From Lewinellaceae bacterium (GTDB lineage Bacteria; Bacteroidota; Bacteroidia; Chitinophagales; Saprospiraceae): DNA of 64,000 bases. The notes beneath the pieces were generated by a model, which was not told the origin of the DNA, made no database searches, and worked only from the letters and a program-made list of their open reading frames with translations. The position numbers were made by a program, and so were the translations under genes. Numbering within the stretch: the stretch's first letter is position 1; each line of letters starts with the position of its first letter. The DNA is taken from positions 2,714,501 to 2,778,500 of the forward strand of contig JACJYK010000001.1 of NCBI GenBank assembly GCA_020636135.1, written 5' to 3'. Of this stretch, positions 1 through 6,831 are shown one piece after another.

Positions 1-903
1 GTTGGGTATAAATACACCGTATTCACCACAGAAGATCGGCACCTGCCGCTGGTCCCGGAAGTCTATGGCGATATCCAGTAATTCTTTGACGTGCGCCACC
101 GTCCCGTCATTGGAATAGCCGTTGTAGGTATCGTTGACCCAGCTACCCTGTAAACTGGCCGGCAAGGCGGGCATCGATGCAGCATTATAGGGAAAAGGTA
201 CCCCTGCCAGCGGTGCCATGGATGGCTCTACCCAGGTCGCTCCCTGATGGGTGAACAGGAAAGGATCGTAGAAATGAAAGGTGTAGACCAGCTTGTCGTC
301 CCCCAGATCGGGAATAGCACCGAGGTTCCAATAACTATTGAAACCAGAACCGCCTACCACGATCCAATGGCTATTGTCTTTAGCGCGGATGGTCTGGATC
401 ACCTGCTTCTGGATGGCATTCCAGTCTGCATCGGATATGCCGTGGGGTTCATTCAAGATTTCGTACAGGATGTATTGGGAGGCGCCGGAATAATGATCTG
501 CCATCTGCGACCACACCTTCTGGAGTACAGGCCCCACCGACAATTCCGTATTGGCTAGCGGGTCAAAGGTATGATTGTCCAGGATGAGATACATCTTGAG
601 TTCGCTAGCCCACTGCACGACCTGGTCCAGGAAATTCAGGAACAACGGGTCCAGTGTATAGTCCGGCGCTCCGGACGTCATATAATGCAGATTGATGGGC
701 AACCGGACCACATTGCAGCCCAGGCTCCGGATTTGCTCAAAATCGGTTTTGGTATAGCGTGTAAACTGGATGGAATGGGCCGACCCGGCCTGAAACCAAC
801 CGGTCAGATTGACACCACGGGTGAAATCGGGCGCCTGTGCAAAAAGAGCAGCAGAAACTCCTGCTATCAAAAGGCTCAGGAGACAGCGTCTTGTCGTTAT
901 CAT
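1..903 (-). CDS. GH5-family endoglucanase (cellulase), C-terminus beyond window edge
   Basis: The minus-strand frame is open from an ATG at 903 to base 1, giving 301 residues with the end missing. Residues 1-22 form a signal peptide (MITTRR, then a hydrophobic stretch ending in LFAQ), so the enzyme is exported. Visible GH5 hallmarks are RGVNLTGWF near residue 29, NVVRLPINLHY near 64, the acid/base motif YEILNEPHG (Glu152) and the nucleophile motif IFCGEYG (Glu294). GH5 enzymes of this type cut beta-1,4 glucans or mannans inside the chain; the exact substrate cannot be told from the fragment. Only the last part of the barrel and any sorting or binding module are missing. It lies downstream of, and in the same direction as, the decayed Rhs locus, with no sign of functional coupling. 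Confidence 0.88.
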   Translation of the reverse strand, partial: MITTRRCLLSLLIAGVSAALFAQAPDFTRGVNLTGWFQAGSAHSIQFTRYTKTDFEQIRSLGCNVVRLPINLHYMTSGAPDYTLDPLFLNFLDQVVQWASELKMYLILDNHTFDPLANTELSVGPVLQKVWSQMADHYSGASQYILYEILNEPHGISDADWNAIQKQVIQTIRAKDNSHWIVVGGSGFNSYWNLGAIPDLGDDKLVYTFHFYDPFLFTHQGATWVEPSMAPLAGVPFPYNAASMPALPASLQGSWVNDTYNGYSNDGTVAHVKELLDIAIDFRDQRQVPIFCGEYGVFIPN

Positions 904-1221
904 AGGGTAATCGTTTAAGCATTGAAGTCATTAGGATAACGCAAGGATGCAGGAAAAAAATATATAGAAATGTTGAATTTTGAAGGTTGAAAATTCAAGT
1001 CACTGATTAATATTACTGATGTCCTTGCAGGTATCTGTTCTCAGATTGCCATTGGCATCGTAGGTGTAGCCGGTGCCGCCGGATCATACCAACTCGCCCG
1101 AAACAGATAGGCAAGGCATTCTCTTCGCCCTTGATGCACTACTCAGATATGCTAAGGCTAGATTGGCGTACTCTTAATCATTATTCGGAGCAGGAGGAGT
1201 AGCTGGAATTGGCCATAGTTC
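904..1221. other. Intergenic stretch with a short RHS/YD-repeat remnant
   Basis: No gene is visible here. Bases 1021-1085 closely match the YD-repeat coding segment at about 4746-4815 (same bases around GATTGCCATTGGCATCGTAG), on the same strand. This is a leftover piece of an Rhs gene with no open frame around it. It marks the downstream border of the Rhs debris. Confidence 0.6.
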
Positions 1222-1776
1222 TCAAAAATCTACATCTTGTTTAATCTCTTTGATTAGTTTGGGTTTCCATCCCTCAGCCACTAGATATCTCCCTTGATTT
1301 AGTTTAACCATGATAATTCCATGGTTTTGTACCCAAAACATAGTTGAACTCTTTAGGTTAGAGACTCCTATCTCGTTAAATATTTTAAATATTGTGTATT
1401 CATAATTTTCAACAATATATTCTTTTTTATCAAGTATAGTGATCCTTTCGCCTATGAATGGATACATTGGTTTGCAATTAATGTCCTTGACCTCTCCAAC
1501 TTTAAGGGCTATTATTGTACCATCACTGCAGTTTTCTGGAATGAAAATTAGGGACCCAATGTCTTCACGAATTTCAAAATGAATATTTGTGTTAACATTT
1601 CCAATATTGATAAAATACTCGTCCTCTTTAACATCAATTTTCATTGAGTCAATTGCAACAGGGTCACCAATTTTATATTCCAATAATGTATAGCTGCAAA
1701 TCTCTTCAGTATTGCACCCAACTATGAGCATATAGGCAGCTACTACAATGATCATTCTTAATTCGAGAAACTCCAT
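1222..1776 (-). CDS. Hypothetical lipoprotein, candidate immunity protein for Rhs tip B
   Basis: The product is 184 residues with a hydrophobic N-terminus ending in the lipobox LIVGC, so it is probably a lipoprotein. Two starts are possible: ATG at 1776, or ATG at 1755 (MIIVVAAY), which leaves a shorter signal sequence. The second start lies only 2 bases after the natural stop (1758-1760) of the frame-restored Rhs tip B. That tight toxin-then-small-gene order is typical of polymorphic toxin and immunity pairs. The body is beta-rich and acidic, with no family that I recognise. A+T content is clearly higher than in neighbouring metabolic genes, as is usual for toxin cassettes. The immunity role is inferred from position only. 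Confidence 0.6.
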   Translation of the reverse strand: MEFLELRMIIVVAAYMLIVGCNTEEICSYTLLEYKIGDPVAIDSMKIDVKEDEYFINIGNVNTNIHFEIREDIGSLIFIPENCSDGTIIALKVGEVKDINCKPMYPFIGERITILDKKEYIVENYEYTIFKIFNEIGVSNLKSSTMFWVQNHGIIMVKLNQGRYLVAEGWKPKLIKEIKQDVDF

Positions 1777-1970
1777 ATCTTATTCCATAATTCAGTTCTT
1801 GAATAACCTAATTTGTATTTATTATTTACGCTTTCTAATAGTCTTAGTCCTTTTGTCGCTAAAGGATGAGTTGATGACGCATCCGATTTATTATGAAACA
1901 TCAGATGATGTCGACTGCTCGGACTTATAGTTGTTGTGTTATTGTAAAACGGATCACTTGAATAATCTAC
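1758..1970 (-). pseudogene. Out-of-frame C-terminal remainder of Rhs tip B
   Basis: Directly after the TAG that ends the upstream tip frame (1967-1969), the frame beginning GTA GAT TAT at 1970 is open for 70 codons and stops at TAA 1760-1758. It encodes VDYSSDPFYNNTTT, then RHHLMFHNKSDASSTHP, and ends LWNKIWSFSN. Restoring one base in the AATAAG context (for example AATAAAG) fuses it smoothly to the HESFLHVQEYSSDYSNNK end of the preceding frame. The joined domain then has an H-E-x3-H motif and further histidines, compatible with a metal-binding toxin fold. It is either a true frameshift mutation or an assembly or sequencing error in an A run. Confidence 0.75.
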
Positions 1971-2599
1971 TTATTGTTCGAATAATCCGAAGAATATTCT
2001 TGAACATGTAAAAATGACTCGTGAGTAACGGCAGTGACCTTGTCTATGAGAGAAGATTCTCCTGCTGTAGTGTTTATTGAAACACCAAGTTTAAGTCTTC
2101 CATCAGAAATAGTCCCACCTTTGTTGCCACCTGTTGTTTCTGCCCCAGTATTTTCCTTCCCACCACCAAAATCACGATCACTATAAGCTAGATCAATTCC
2201 ATTACTATGATACTTGCCATCAGTCTTGTAGGTGTAGCCATTGATTGTTTGACCTTTGGCTGCAAATTGTCCAATAAATTCCTTTCCTTCATCGGTTGCA
2301 AAAAAAGCATTAAATGCTTCTTGAGATGTAATATTCAATATGTTTACTCCAATATTATCACCGTTGACATCCAGAAACTTAACTGGATTGTTAGCAGCAT
2401 ATGAGTACGGAGATTGGAAAGCATATTTTTCAGCAAATGCATCAATTGTCGTAAACCTCCCTACACTCGGGTCATAAAACCTCGCCCCATAATTATACCA
2501 CCCCAATCCATGATCCGTCAACTGTTCCTTACCATTATACTTATATCGATTGTCAATATCCGATGCGTCATTGATCCAGACCGGCCCTTCGTAGGCCAT
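1967..2599 (-). CDS. RHS repeat-associated core protein fragment with toxin tip B, frameshift-truncated
   Basis: The 210-residue frame begins in the highly conserved RHS core (YPFGMAYEGPVW, YKYNGKEQL, GWYNYGARFYDPSVGRF). It then changes to a unique tip (residues about 60-210) with a Gly/Asn-rich linker and the terminal THESFLHVQ motif. Rhs proteins carry such variable C-terminal toxins behind the conserved core. Homology with the core extends upstream of the ATG (to about 2662, NEILSENHYYPFG) without a start codon and then hits a stop, so this is a tip cassette cut off from any full-length Rhs protein. The toxin is broken near 1970 (see the following entry). The core part is nearly the same DNA as 3930-4135. 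Confidence 0.75.
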   Translation of the reverse strand: MAYEGPVWINDASDIDNRYKYNGKEQLTDHGLGWYNYGARFYDPSVGRFTTIDAFAEKYAFQSPYSYAANNPVKFLDVNGDNIGVNILNITSQEAFNAFFATDEGKEFIGQFAAKGQTINGYTYKTDGKYHSNGIDLAYSDRDFGGGKENTGAETTGGNKGGTISDGRLKLGVSINTTAGESSLIDKVTAVTHESFLHVQEYSSDYSNNK

Positions 2600-2660
2600 C
2601 CCGAAGGGATAATAATGATTTTCGGAGAGTATCTCGTTAGCACTCGTATTGGTAATGTCG
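2455..2660 (-). repeat. Copy 1 of the RHS-core direct repeat
   Basis: About 200 bases encoding the RHS core are repeated in the same orientation at 3930-4135, at roughly 90% identity by eye (shared runs such as CGGAGAGTATCTCGTTAGCA). Recombination between such core copies is the known way in which Rhs tips are exchanged. Confidence 0.85.
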
Positions 2661-2829
2661 GATGGACTCAGTAGATATCCCAGTATTATTTTTTGCTAGT
2701 ATAACAATTGATAAGAAATTATCTCACTTATTGTTTGACAAAGGATTTATTGAATCTTTTGATTATGTAGGTGATGAAACTTCCTTTAACATCGTAAATT
2801 ATTACTGCCACATTTAAAATCTCTGTAAA

Positions 2830-3096
2830 TCACTCTTCTTCCCATTCCTCAGGTTGGACACCAAACTCAAAATCAGCTTGCTCCAAGGCATCTTCAATTG
2901 TCTCGTGATAAGTATCAGTCATCTCCTTTCCTTCTTTATCGATATGCAGCAAATAATATCCACTACAATCTTCATACTTTGCTATAATTAGTTGTGTAGG
3001 TTTATCAACCTTAAGTCCAGCATTGTAGTGTATGGTTTTTCCGGTTCTTTCATGAAGAAGAGTTAAATACACTCTTTTAATTTTTTTTAACATCAT
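2830..3096 (-). CDS. Small acidic protein, candidate immunity protein for Rhs tip A
   Basis: The product is 88 residues, without a signal peptide, and is strongly acidic at the C-terminus (DALEQADFEFGVQPEEWEEE). It starts 13 bases downstream of the stop of the Rhs tip A gene, on the same strand. Small, acidic, cytoplasmic proteins placed directly behind an Rhs tip are normally the cognate immunity proteins that bind and block the toxin. The family is not one I can name; the N-terminal half has alternating hydrophobic residues suggesting a small beta sheet. The role is inferred from position and charge. Confidence 0.68.
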   Translation of the reverse strand: MMLKKIKRVYLTLLHERTGKTIHYNAGLKVDKPTQLIIAKYEDCSGYYLLHIDKEGKEMTDTYHETIEDALEQADFEFGVQPEEWEEE

Positions 3097-3109
3097 AATT
3101 TTTTGCTTT

Positions 3110-4168
3110 CTAATCTTTGATAATAATTGCTAAGGCATTTTCAATTACTCTGCCTCCAGCTTTATCATAAGCTTCAAAATGGGCATGGTGTGATGCACTT
3201 CTTGTTTCATGGGCACCATATCTCACTTGACGTAATCCATCAGCAGACAAGTACCTGCCATTAGAGAGGGACCTGTATCCCGGCCCAAGAAATTTATCAG
3301 CAGCTGATAAAAACTGTGTTTCAGTGAGCTTGCCACTTAATATTTCAGGAGCACGTTTGGAAATGGTCCTTAATACTTGAGAAAGATTTATCGGCGTTTT
3401 CGCAAAAAATGCTGCAGGATCATTGCCTCCAAGGAAAAGACTAGAAACACTTAATACATCTGCACCATTCTCAAGTAAACCTTGTAAAAAACTAGCTTTA
3501 CCAGCTATTGTGATTTCTCCATCTACCTTTCGTAATTTAACATTATCTAGCAAGTTATCATTGCTAATTGCAGAAAAGTCTAAACCTTGTGAAATAGCTA
3601 ATTTCCTAATTAATTTGACCTTAACACTTTCGGGTAGTAATGGTAGAAGAAATAAGTTTCCAACACCATCCTCAATGGATGTCCAAATACTATATCCAAT
3701 TTTAACGCCAATTAGTGGATCATCTATCGGGTCTCCAGGATCACCACCCCCCGCATTATACTGACCTTCTAAAGATGCTTGGAGGTCTCCAAAGAAATTC
3801 TGAGCAGCTATTCCAGTATAGGTTATTGCGAGTGCACCATCAGGATCAATTACTCGTACTGGATTATTTAACCCATAATTAAATGGACTTAAACAATTAA
3901 ATTTATCAGACTTGGGGTCGACACTTGTCCACCTCCCCACACTCGGATCATAAAACCTCGCGCCATAATTATACCACCCCAATCCATGATCCACCAGCTG
4001 CTCTTTCCCGTTGTACTTGTAGCGATTGTCAATATCCGTACCGTCATTGATCCAGACCGGTCCTTCGTAGGCCATGCCGAAAGGATAATAATGACTTTCG
4101 GAGAGTATCTCGTTAGCACTCGTATTGGTAACGTCAATGCCCACCCTCCTGCTGCGCGGTTCCTTCAC
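3110..4168 (-). CDS. RHS repeat-associated core protein with C-terminal toxin tip A
   Basis: The 352-residue frame has the RHS core at residues about 12-110 (NEILSESHYYPFGMAYEG, YKYNGKEQL, GARFYDPSVGRWTSVDP, NPVRVIDPDGA). A variable region follows and then a distinct tip of about 100 residues: FLGPGYRSLSNGRYLSADG, RQVRYGAHETRS, HHAHFEAYDKAGGRV. The HxHFE signature after a conserved GYR/SADG stretch resembles nuclease-like tips seen behind many polymorphic toxins; this match is from memory and tentative. The apparent N-terminus (MKEPRSRRVGID) is encoded by one of the palindromic insertions, so the start shown is probably an accident and the true Rhs protein is cut off upstream. It is followed by a candidate immunity gene. 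Confidence 0.75.
   Translation of the reverse strand: MKEPRSRRVGIDVTNTSANEILSESHYYPFGMAYEGPVWINDGTDIDNRYKYNGKEQLVDHGLGWYNYGARFYDPSVGRWTSVDPKSDKFNCLSPFNYGLNNPVRVIDPDGALAITYTGIAAQNFFGDLQASLEGQYNAGGGDPGDPIDDPLIGVKIGYSIWTSIEDGVGNLFLLPLLPESVKVKLIRKLAISQGLDFSAISNDNLLDNVKLRKVDGEITIAGKASFLQGLLENGADVLSVSSLFLGGNDPAAFFAKTPINLSQVLRTISKRAPEILSGKLTETQFLSAADKFLGPGYRSLSNGRYLSADGLRQVRYGAHETRSASHHAHFEAYDKAGGRVIENALAIIIKD
3930..4135 (-). repeat. Copy 2 of the RHS-core direct repeat
   Basis: Same-orientation partner of 2455-2660. It encodes the same YPFGMAYEGPVWIND to FYDPSVGR core with only scattered changes. Confidence 0.85.
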
Positions 4169-4610
4169 TTCGATGTCCCCCGGACATCGACCCTGCGGGA
4201 TCGCTCAGGAATTGTTTTTGTCAGTGAAAGTTATTCTTCCCTCCCACCCGCTGCGCGGTTCCCTCGCTCACATGTCCCCCAGACATGTGGCACGAAGTGC
4301 ATCGCTCGCTCATCAATGTGATCCCGGATGGCATATTCGATACGGATGGACTCCGTAGAGATTCCCGTGTTCACATTAATATTATAGCCACCCATCCGCT
4401 TCGCGGTTCCCTCATTCCGATGTCTCCCAGACATCGGCCTCGCTTTGCTTCGGAACATTCAGTCACCTTCAGCATGAGCGATGGACTCCAGCTTACGGGT
4501 TGCTCCCACGGTACGGTATTCAACTCCGTGCTAACCCACCCCTTACGGGTTCACTACGTCAGGTGTCCATCGGACATCTGGTGACCAGAGTCACTACACT
4601 TCGTTCATCC
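4140..4610. repeat. Four REP-like palindromic insertions inside an RHS gene
   Basis: Four related units of about 65-75 bases sit at 4140-4206, 4242-4318, 4390-4454 and 4535-4610. Each has a GC-rich lead (GCTGCGCGGTTCCCTC or a variant) and then a hairpin. The hairpins are CGATGTCC-ccc-GGACATCG (4171-4189), ACATGTC-cccca-GACATGT (4270-4288), CCGATGTC-tccca-GACATCGG (4417-4437) and a weaker AGGTGTCC-atc-GGACATCT (4561-4579). Between them, minus-strand RHS words survive in order: GVEYRTVG and LESIAHAEG, then YNINVNTG and RIEYAIRDH, then ITFTDKNNS. The units have therefore split a once continuous RHS core at four places and introduced stops. Confidence 0.8.
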
Positions 4611-4890
4611 TGTTGATAGTCGAGCGTAACGCCGGTGTACACTTTCCGGGTCAGTAAGGTACCCTGCGCATCGTAGGTAAATTCGATCTTTTTGGTCGTA
4701 CCCCACTCGATGGCTGACGGCAGGTTCAGATAGTTGTAAGCGATGTTGGTGATGCCTTTGTAGGTATCTGTCTTAAGATTGCCATTGGCATCGTAGGTGT
4801 AACCGGTGCCGCCGGCGCCCGGGTTGAAGCCGAAAGACTTTTGATTATTAGTCGCTGTAGCTGCATCGGCGATACTGGCCAAACGATTGG
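4559..4890 (-). pseudogene. RHS/YD-repeat fragment
   Basis: A minus-strand frame of about 107 residues reads NRLASIADAATATN, then YTYDANGNLKTDTYKG, NIAYNYLNLPSAIEWG and KKIEFTYDAQGTLLTRKVY. These are typical YD-repeat words of the region just before the Rhs core. The reading breaks after DYQQD, where the fourth palindromic unit enters. No signal peptide, earlier repeats or start of an Rhs gene exist upstream, so this is the cut 5' end of the debris. Together with the pieces downstream it once formed a single Rhs C-terminal half. Confidence 0.8.
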
Positions 4891-4941
4891 TATTTATTCG
4901 AGATAATTCGGGAAATTCGTGGCTACCTTAAAAAACATTAC

Positions 4942-5100
4942 TCAAAACCCCAACCCCTGCTTCGGCTTTTTGTGTTTCTTGACCTTAGTGGTTTTCTGAT
5001 TTTCAGCGGGGCAGCCGTACTTGGGGGAGCAGGAGGGCAAGGTGGTGGCTACCAGGACGAGGATGCTGGCGCCGATAAACCATTTGATCAGTGACTTCAT
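4942..5100 (-). CDS. Small lipoprotein (52 residues) with basic tail
   Basis: ATG at 5100 opens a 52-codon frame ending TGA at 4942-4944. The first 22 residues are a signal peptide with lipobox LPSC (MKSLIKWFIGASILVL...). The mature part begins CSPKYGCPAENQ and ends in a Lys-rich tail (KVKKHKKPKQGLGF). Short lipoproteins with a CSPKYGCP start and a KxGLF-like end recur in Bacteroidota as uncharacterised proteins; this comes from memory, not a search. It stands alone between the Rhs debris and a repeat-filled gap. Confidence 0.7.
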   Translation of the reverse strand: MKSLIKWFIGASILVLVATTLPSCSPKYGCPAENQKTTKVKKHKKPKQGLGF

Positions 5101-5217
5101 TGCAAATACATTTATACCTACGAACGAGCTTTTACCGTACTCCGGGTATGGCTTGATCCAATTTAACCCGTTATTAACCGAAAATACCCGATTGATTTAA
5201 GGAAACGCAAACATCTT

Positions 5218-5380
5218 GCCATACTGACGCTCGCCTGAACGGACGGGCAGGCTCTACTGACGCTCTACTGACGCTCCTTTAAGTCTACTGACGCTCTACT
5301 GACGCCCGCCTGAACGGACGGGCAGGCTCTACTGACGCTCCTTTCAGTCGGTCAGCATTCGGTCAGCATTCGGTCAGCGC
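5218..5380. repeat. Short tandem repeats (CTACTGACGCT units) with two small inverted repeats
   Basis: The 11-base word CTACTGACGCT recurs many times. Two copies of an imperfect hairpin GCCTG-n10-CAGGC lie at 5233-5252 and 5308-5327, and the end is a run of GGTCAGCATTC words. No coding frame makes sense here. Confidence 0.75.
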
Positions 5381-5427
5381 TATAACCCTACTTACATCTA
5401 CCTACTTACCGAAGATACCTATAGGTT

Positions 5428-5800
5428 TCTCCATTCTGGAGCATCGTAGGTCTTTAATGCCGGCTGAGGAACGAGCGTCGGCACGAAATGGCAGCACGTT
5501 ATGGAAAGCGATCTTCCGGATAGACTCACTACTGTGTACTACATAGTGATTACTGCCTACCGATTACTGATTACACATAGAGATTTCTCCATTCTGGCTT
5601 ATCCTACGCTTTCAATTCATTTATGCCGGACGAGGAACGAGCGTTGGCACGAAATGACAGTACTTTTTGAAAAGCGATCGTTTGGATTGACTCACTACTG
5701 TGTACTACATACTGATTACTGTCTACTGATTACTGCCTACTGTGTACTGCCTACTGTGTACTGCCTACTGTGTACTGACTACTGACTACTCAAAAAATCC
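5428..5800. repeat. Two diverged ~150-base repeats plus TACTGTGTACTGCC tandem repeats
   Basis: The segments at about 5428-5573 and 5583-5735 are two diverged copies (shared words TCTCCATTCTGG, GAACGAGCGT, GGCACGAAATG, GACTCACTACTGTGTACTAC). The second copy runs into tandem TACTGTGTACTGCC-like units to about 5790. Plus-strand frames across it are only repeat translation. It lies 3' of the minus-strand gene that ends at 5821. Confidence 0.75.
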
Positions 5801-5820
5801 AGACATCGCGAATGCGATCG

Positions 5821-6690
5821 TTAGTGCTTTCTCTTCGTATAAAACGGAAACGTAATCCCCAGCCACGGGATCAGGATAAACCGGTCAATCTCCGGGCTGA
5901 TGGGTAAAATCCCCCCGTAATCCAACCCAATGCGGCGGATCAGGCTCCTGCCTCCCAAAGACATCAGGAAGAGCGACTCATCGCCGGTGGAGAGGTAATA
6001 GTTTTCGGAGAGGAGGAAGCTACGAGGTCCCGTCTGGATCATACCACTCAGGCTGATCGCCGGCCGGTCAGCCCAGGAACCATCGGCAAATCCGTAGCCC
6101 AGGCCCAGCGTTAGATTCTTCGAACGGCTGCCTACCGTACCGGTACCATAAACGATCCCAAAGCCGGAGTTTGACTCGCCGAGTATCGTACCGATGAAAC
6201 CACCGGCCCCCACCTGAAATTTATCGCGGACAACCGGTACCGACACCTTGGGCGTCATCCATACCGGCGTCGCATCCGCACCAAAAAGGAAAAGAGGCAC
6301 CACCCCCACCCCAAGGGAGACGTTATTGGTTATTCCAAAACTGACCTGATTGTAGAGCACCCACACGTTTTGGTAATAAGCCTCTCCCGGGTGCAGCCCA
6401 TATCCGTTGGGACTGAAAAAGTATCGCGCGGACTGGGTATTGTAGAAAGGCATCGAGCCAGGGGTTTTGATAATGGGCTCCAGAATGGCCAACTGGTCAT
6501 TGCGGACTACAATGCGCCCCAACTGATCCGTCTGCATCACGATGCCCAGGGAGTCACGCGATAGTACCGTTCCTGTAAATACGTTACCATCCCGCATTTC
6601 CAGGCGGTAACGGGTGGTGTCCACCGTCTGCCCGTGCAGAATACATGAGAATCCCATCAGTAATAGTGCGATTCCAACGATCTGTTTCAT
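5821..6690 (-). CDS. Hypothetical outer-membrane protein
   Basis: The 289-residue product has a signal peptide (residues 1-20, ending LHGQ). A short SH3-like beta segment follows (residues 25-70, RLEMRDGNVFTGTVLSRD, LGRIVVRNDQL) and resembles domains that bind or sense RNA or surfaces in other proteins. The remainder is made of alternating amphipathic strands rich in Gly, Phe and Tyr (GITNNVSLGVGVVPLF, VGAGGFIGTI, LTLGLGYGFADG) and ends in an aromatic strand (LGITFPFY). This pattern fits an outer-membrane beta barrel. It is a separate transcription unit from the FAS1 gene upstream, which ends at a strong terminator. Function unknown. Confidence 0.7.
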   Translation of the reverse strand: MKQIVGIALLLMGFSCILHGQTVDTTRYRLEMRDGNVFTGTVLSRDSLGIVMQTDQLGRIVVRNDQLAILEPIIKTPGSMPFYNTQSARYFFSPNGYGLHPGEAYYQNVWVLYNQVSFGITNNVSLGVGVVPLFLFGADATPVWMTPKVSVPVVRDKFQVGAGGFIGTILGESNSGFGIVYGTGTVGSRSKNLTLGLGYGFADGSWADRPAISLSGMIQTGPRSFLLSENYYLSTGDESLFLMSLGGRSLIRRIGLDYGGILPISPEIDRFILIPWLGITFPFYTKRKH

Positions 6691-6767
6691 CCCAATGATT
6701 TACTTGAAAAATAAGGTAAATCATTCTGACCGGTTTAATTATTCGACAAGTACCCTCCTAAAAATGC

Positions 6768-6799
6768 AGAAACCCGGTCAATAATTCGACCGGGTTTCT
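6768..6799 (-). terminator. Rho-independent terminator of the FAS1 gene
   Basis: A perfect 12-base stem, AGAAACCCGGTC and GACCGGGTTTCT, encloses an 8-base loop. In minus-strand sense it is followed by a T-rich run (GCATTTTT), 33 bases past the FAS1 stop codon. Confidence 0.85.
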
Positions 6800-6831
6800 A
6801 TTACAGATTCGTAAATGATGTGCTAAAGGAT

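Noticed and set aside
247..918. Two plus-strand frames opposite the GH5 gene
   Set aside because: The minus-strand frame carries a signal peptide and both catalytic Glu motifs; the plus-strand frames have no recognisable content.
1748..1930. 60-residue plus-strand frame opposite the Rhs tip B remainder
   Set aside because: The opposite strand encodes a better supported toxin domain in this interval.
5501..5785. 94-residue plus-strand frame
   Set aside because: Its second half is pure translation of a tandem repeat (TACTGTGTACTGCC) and it has no domain.
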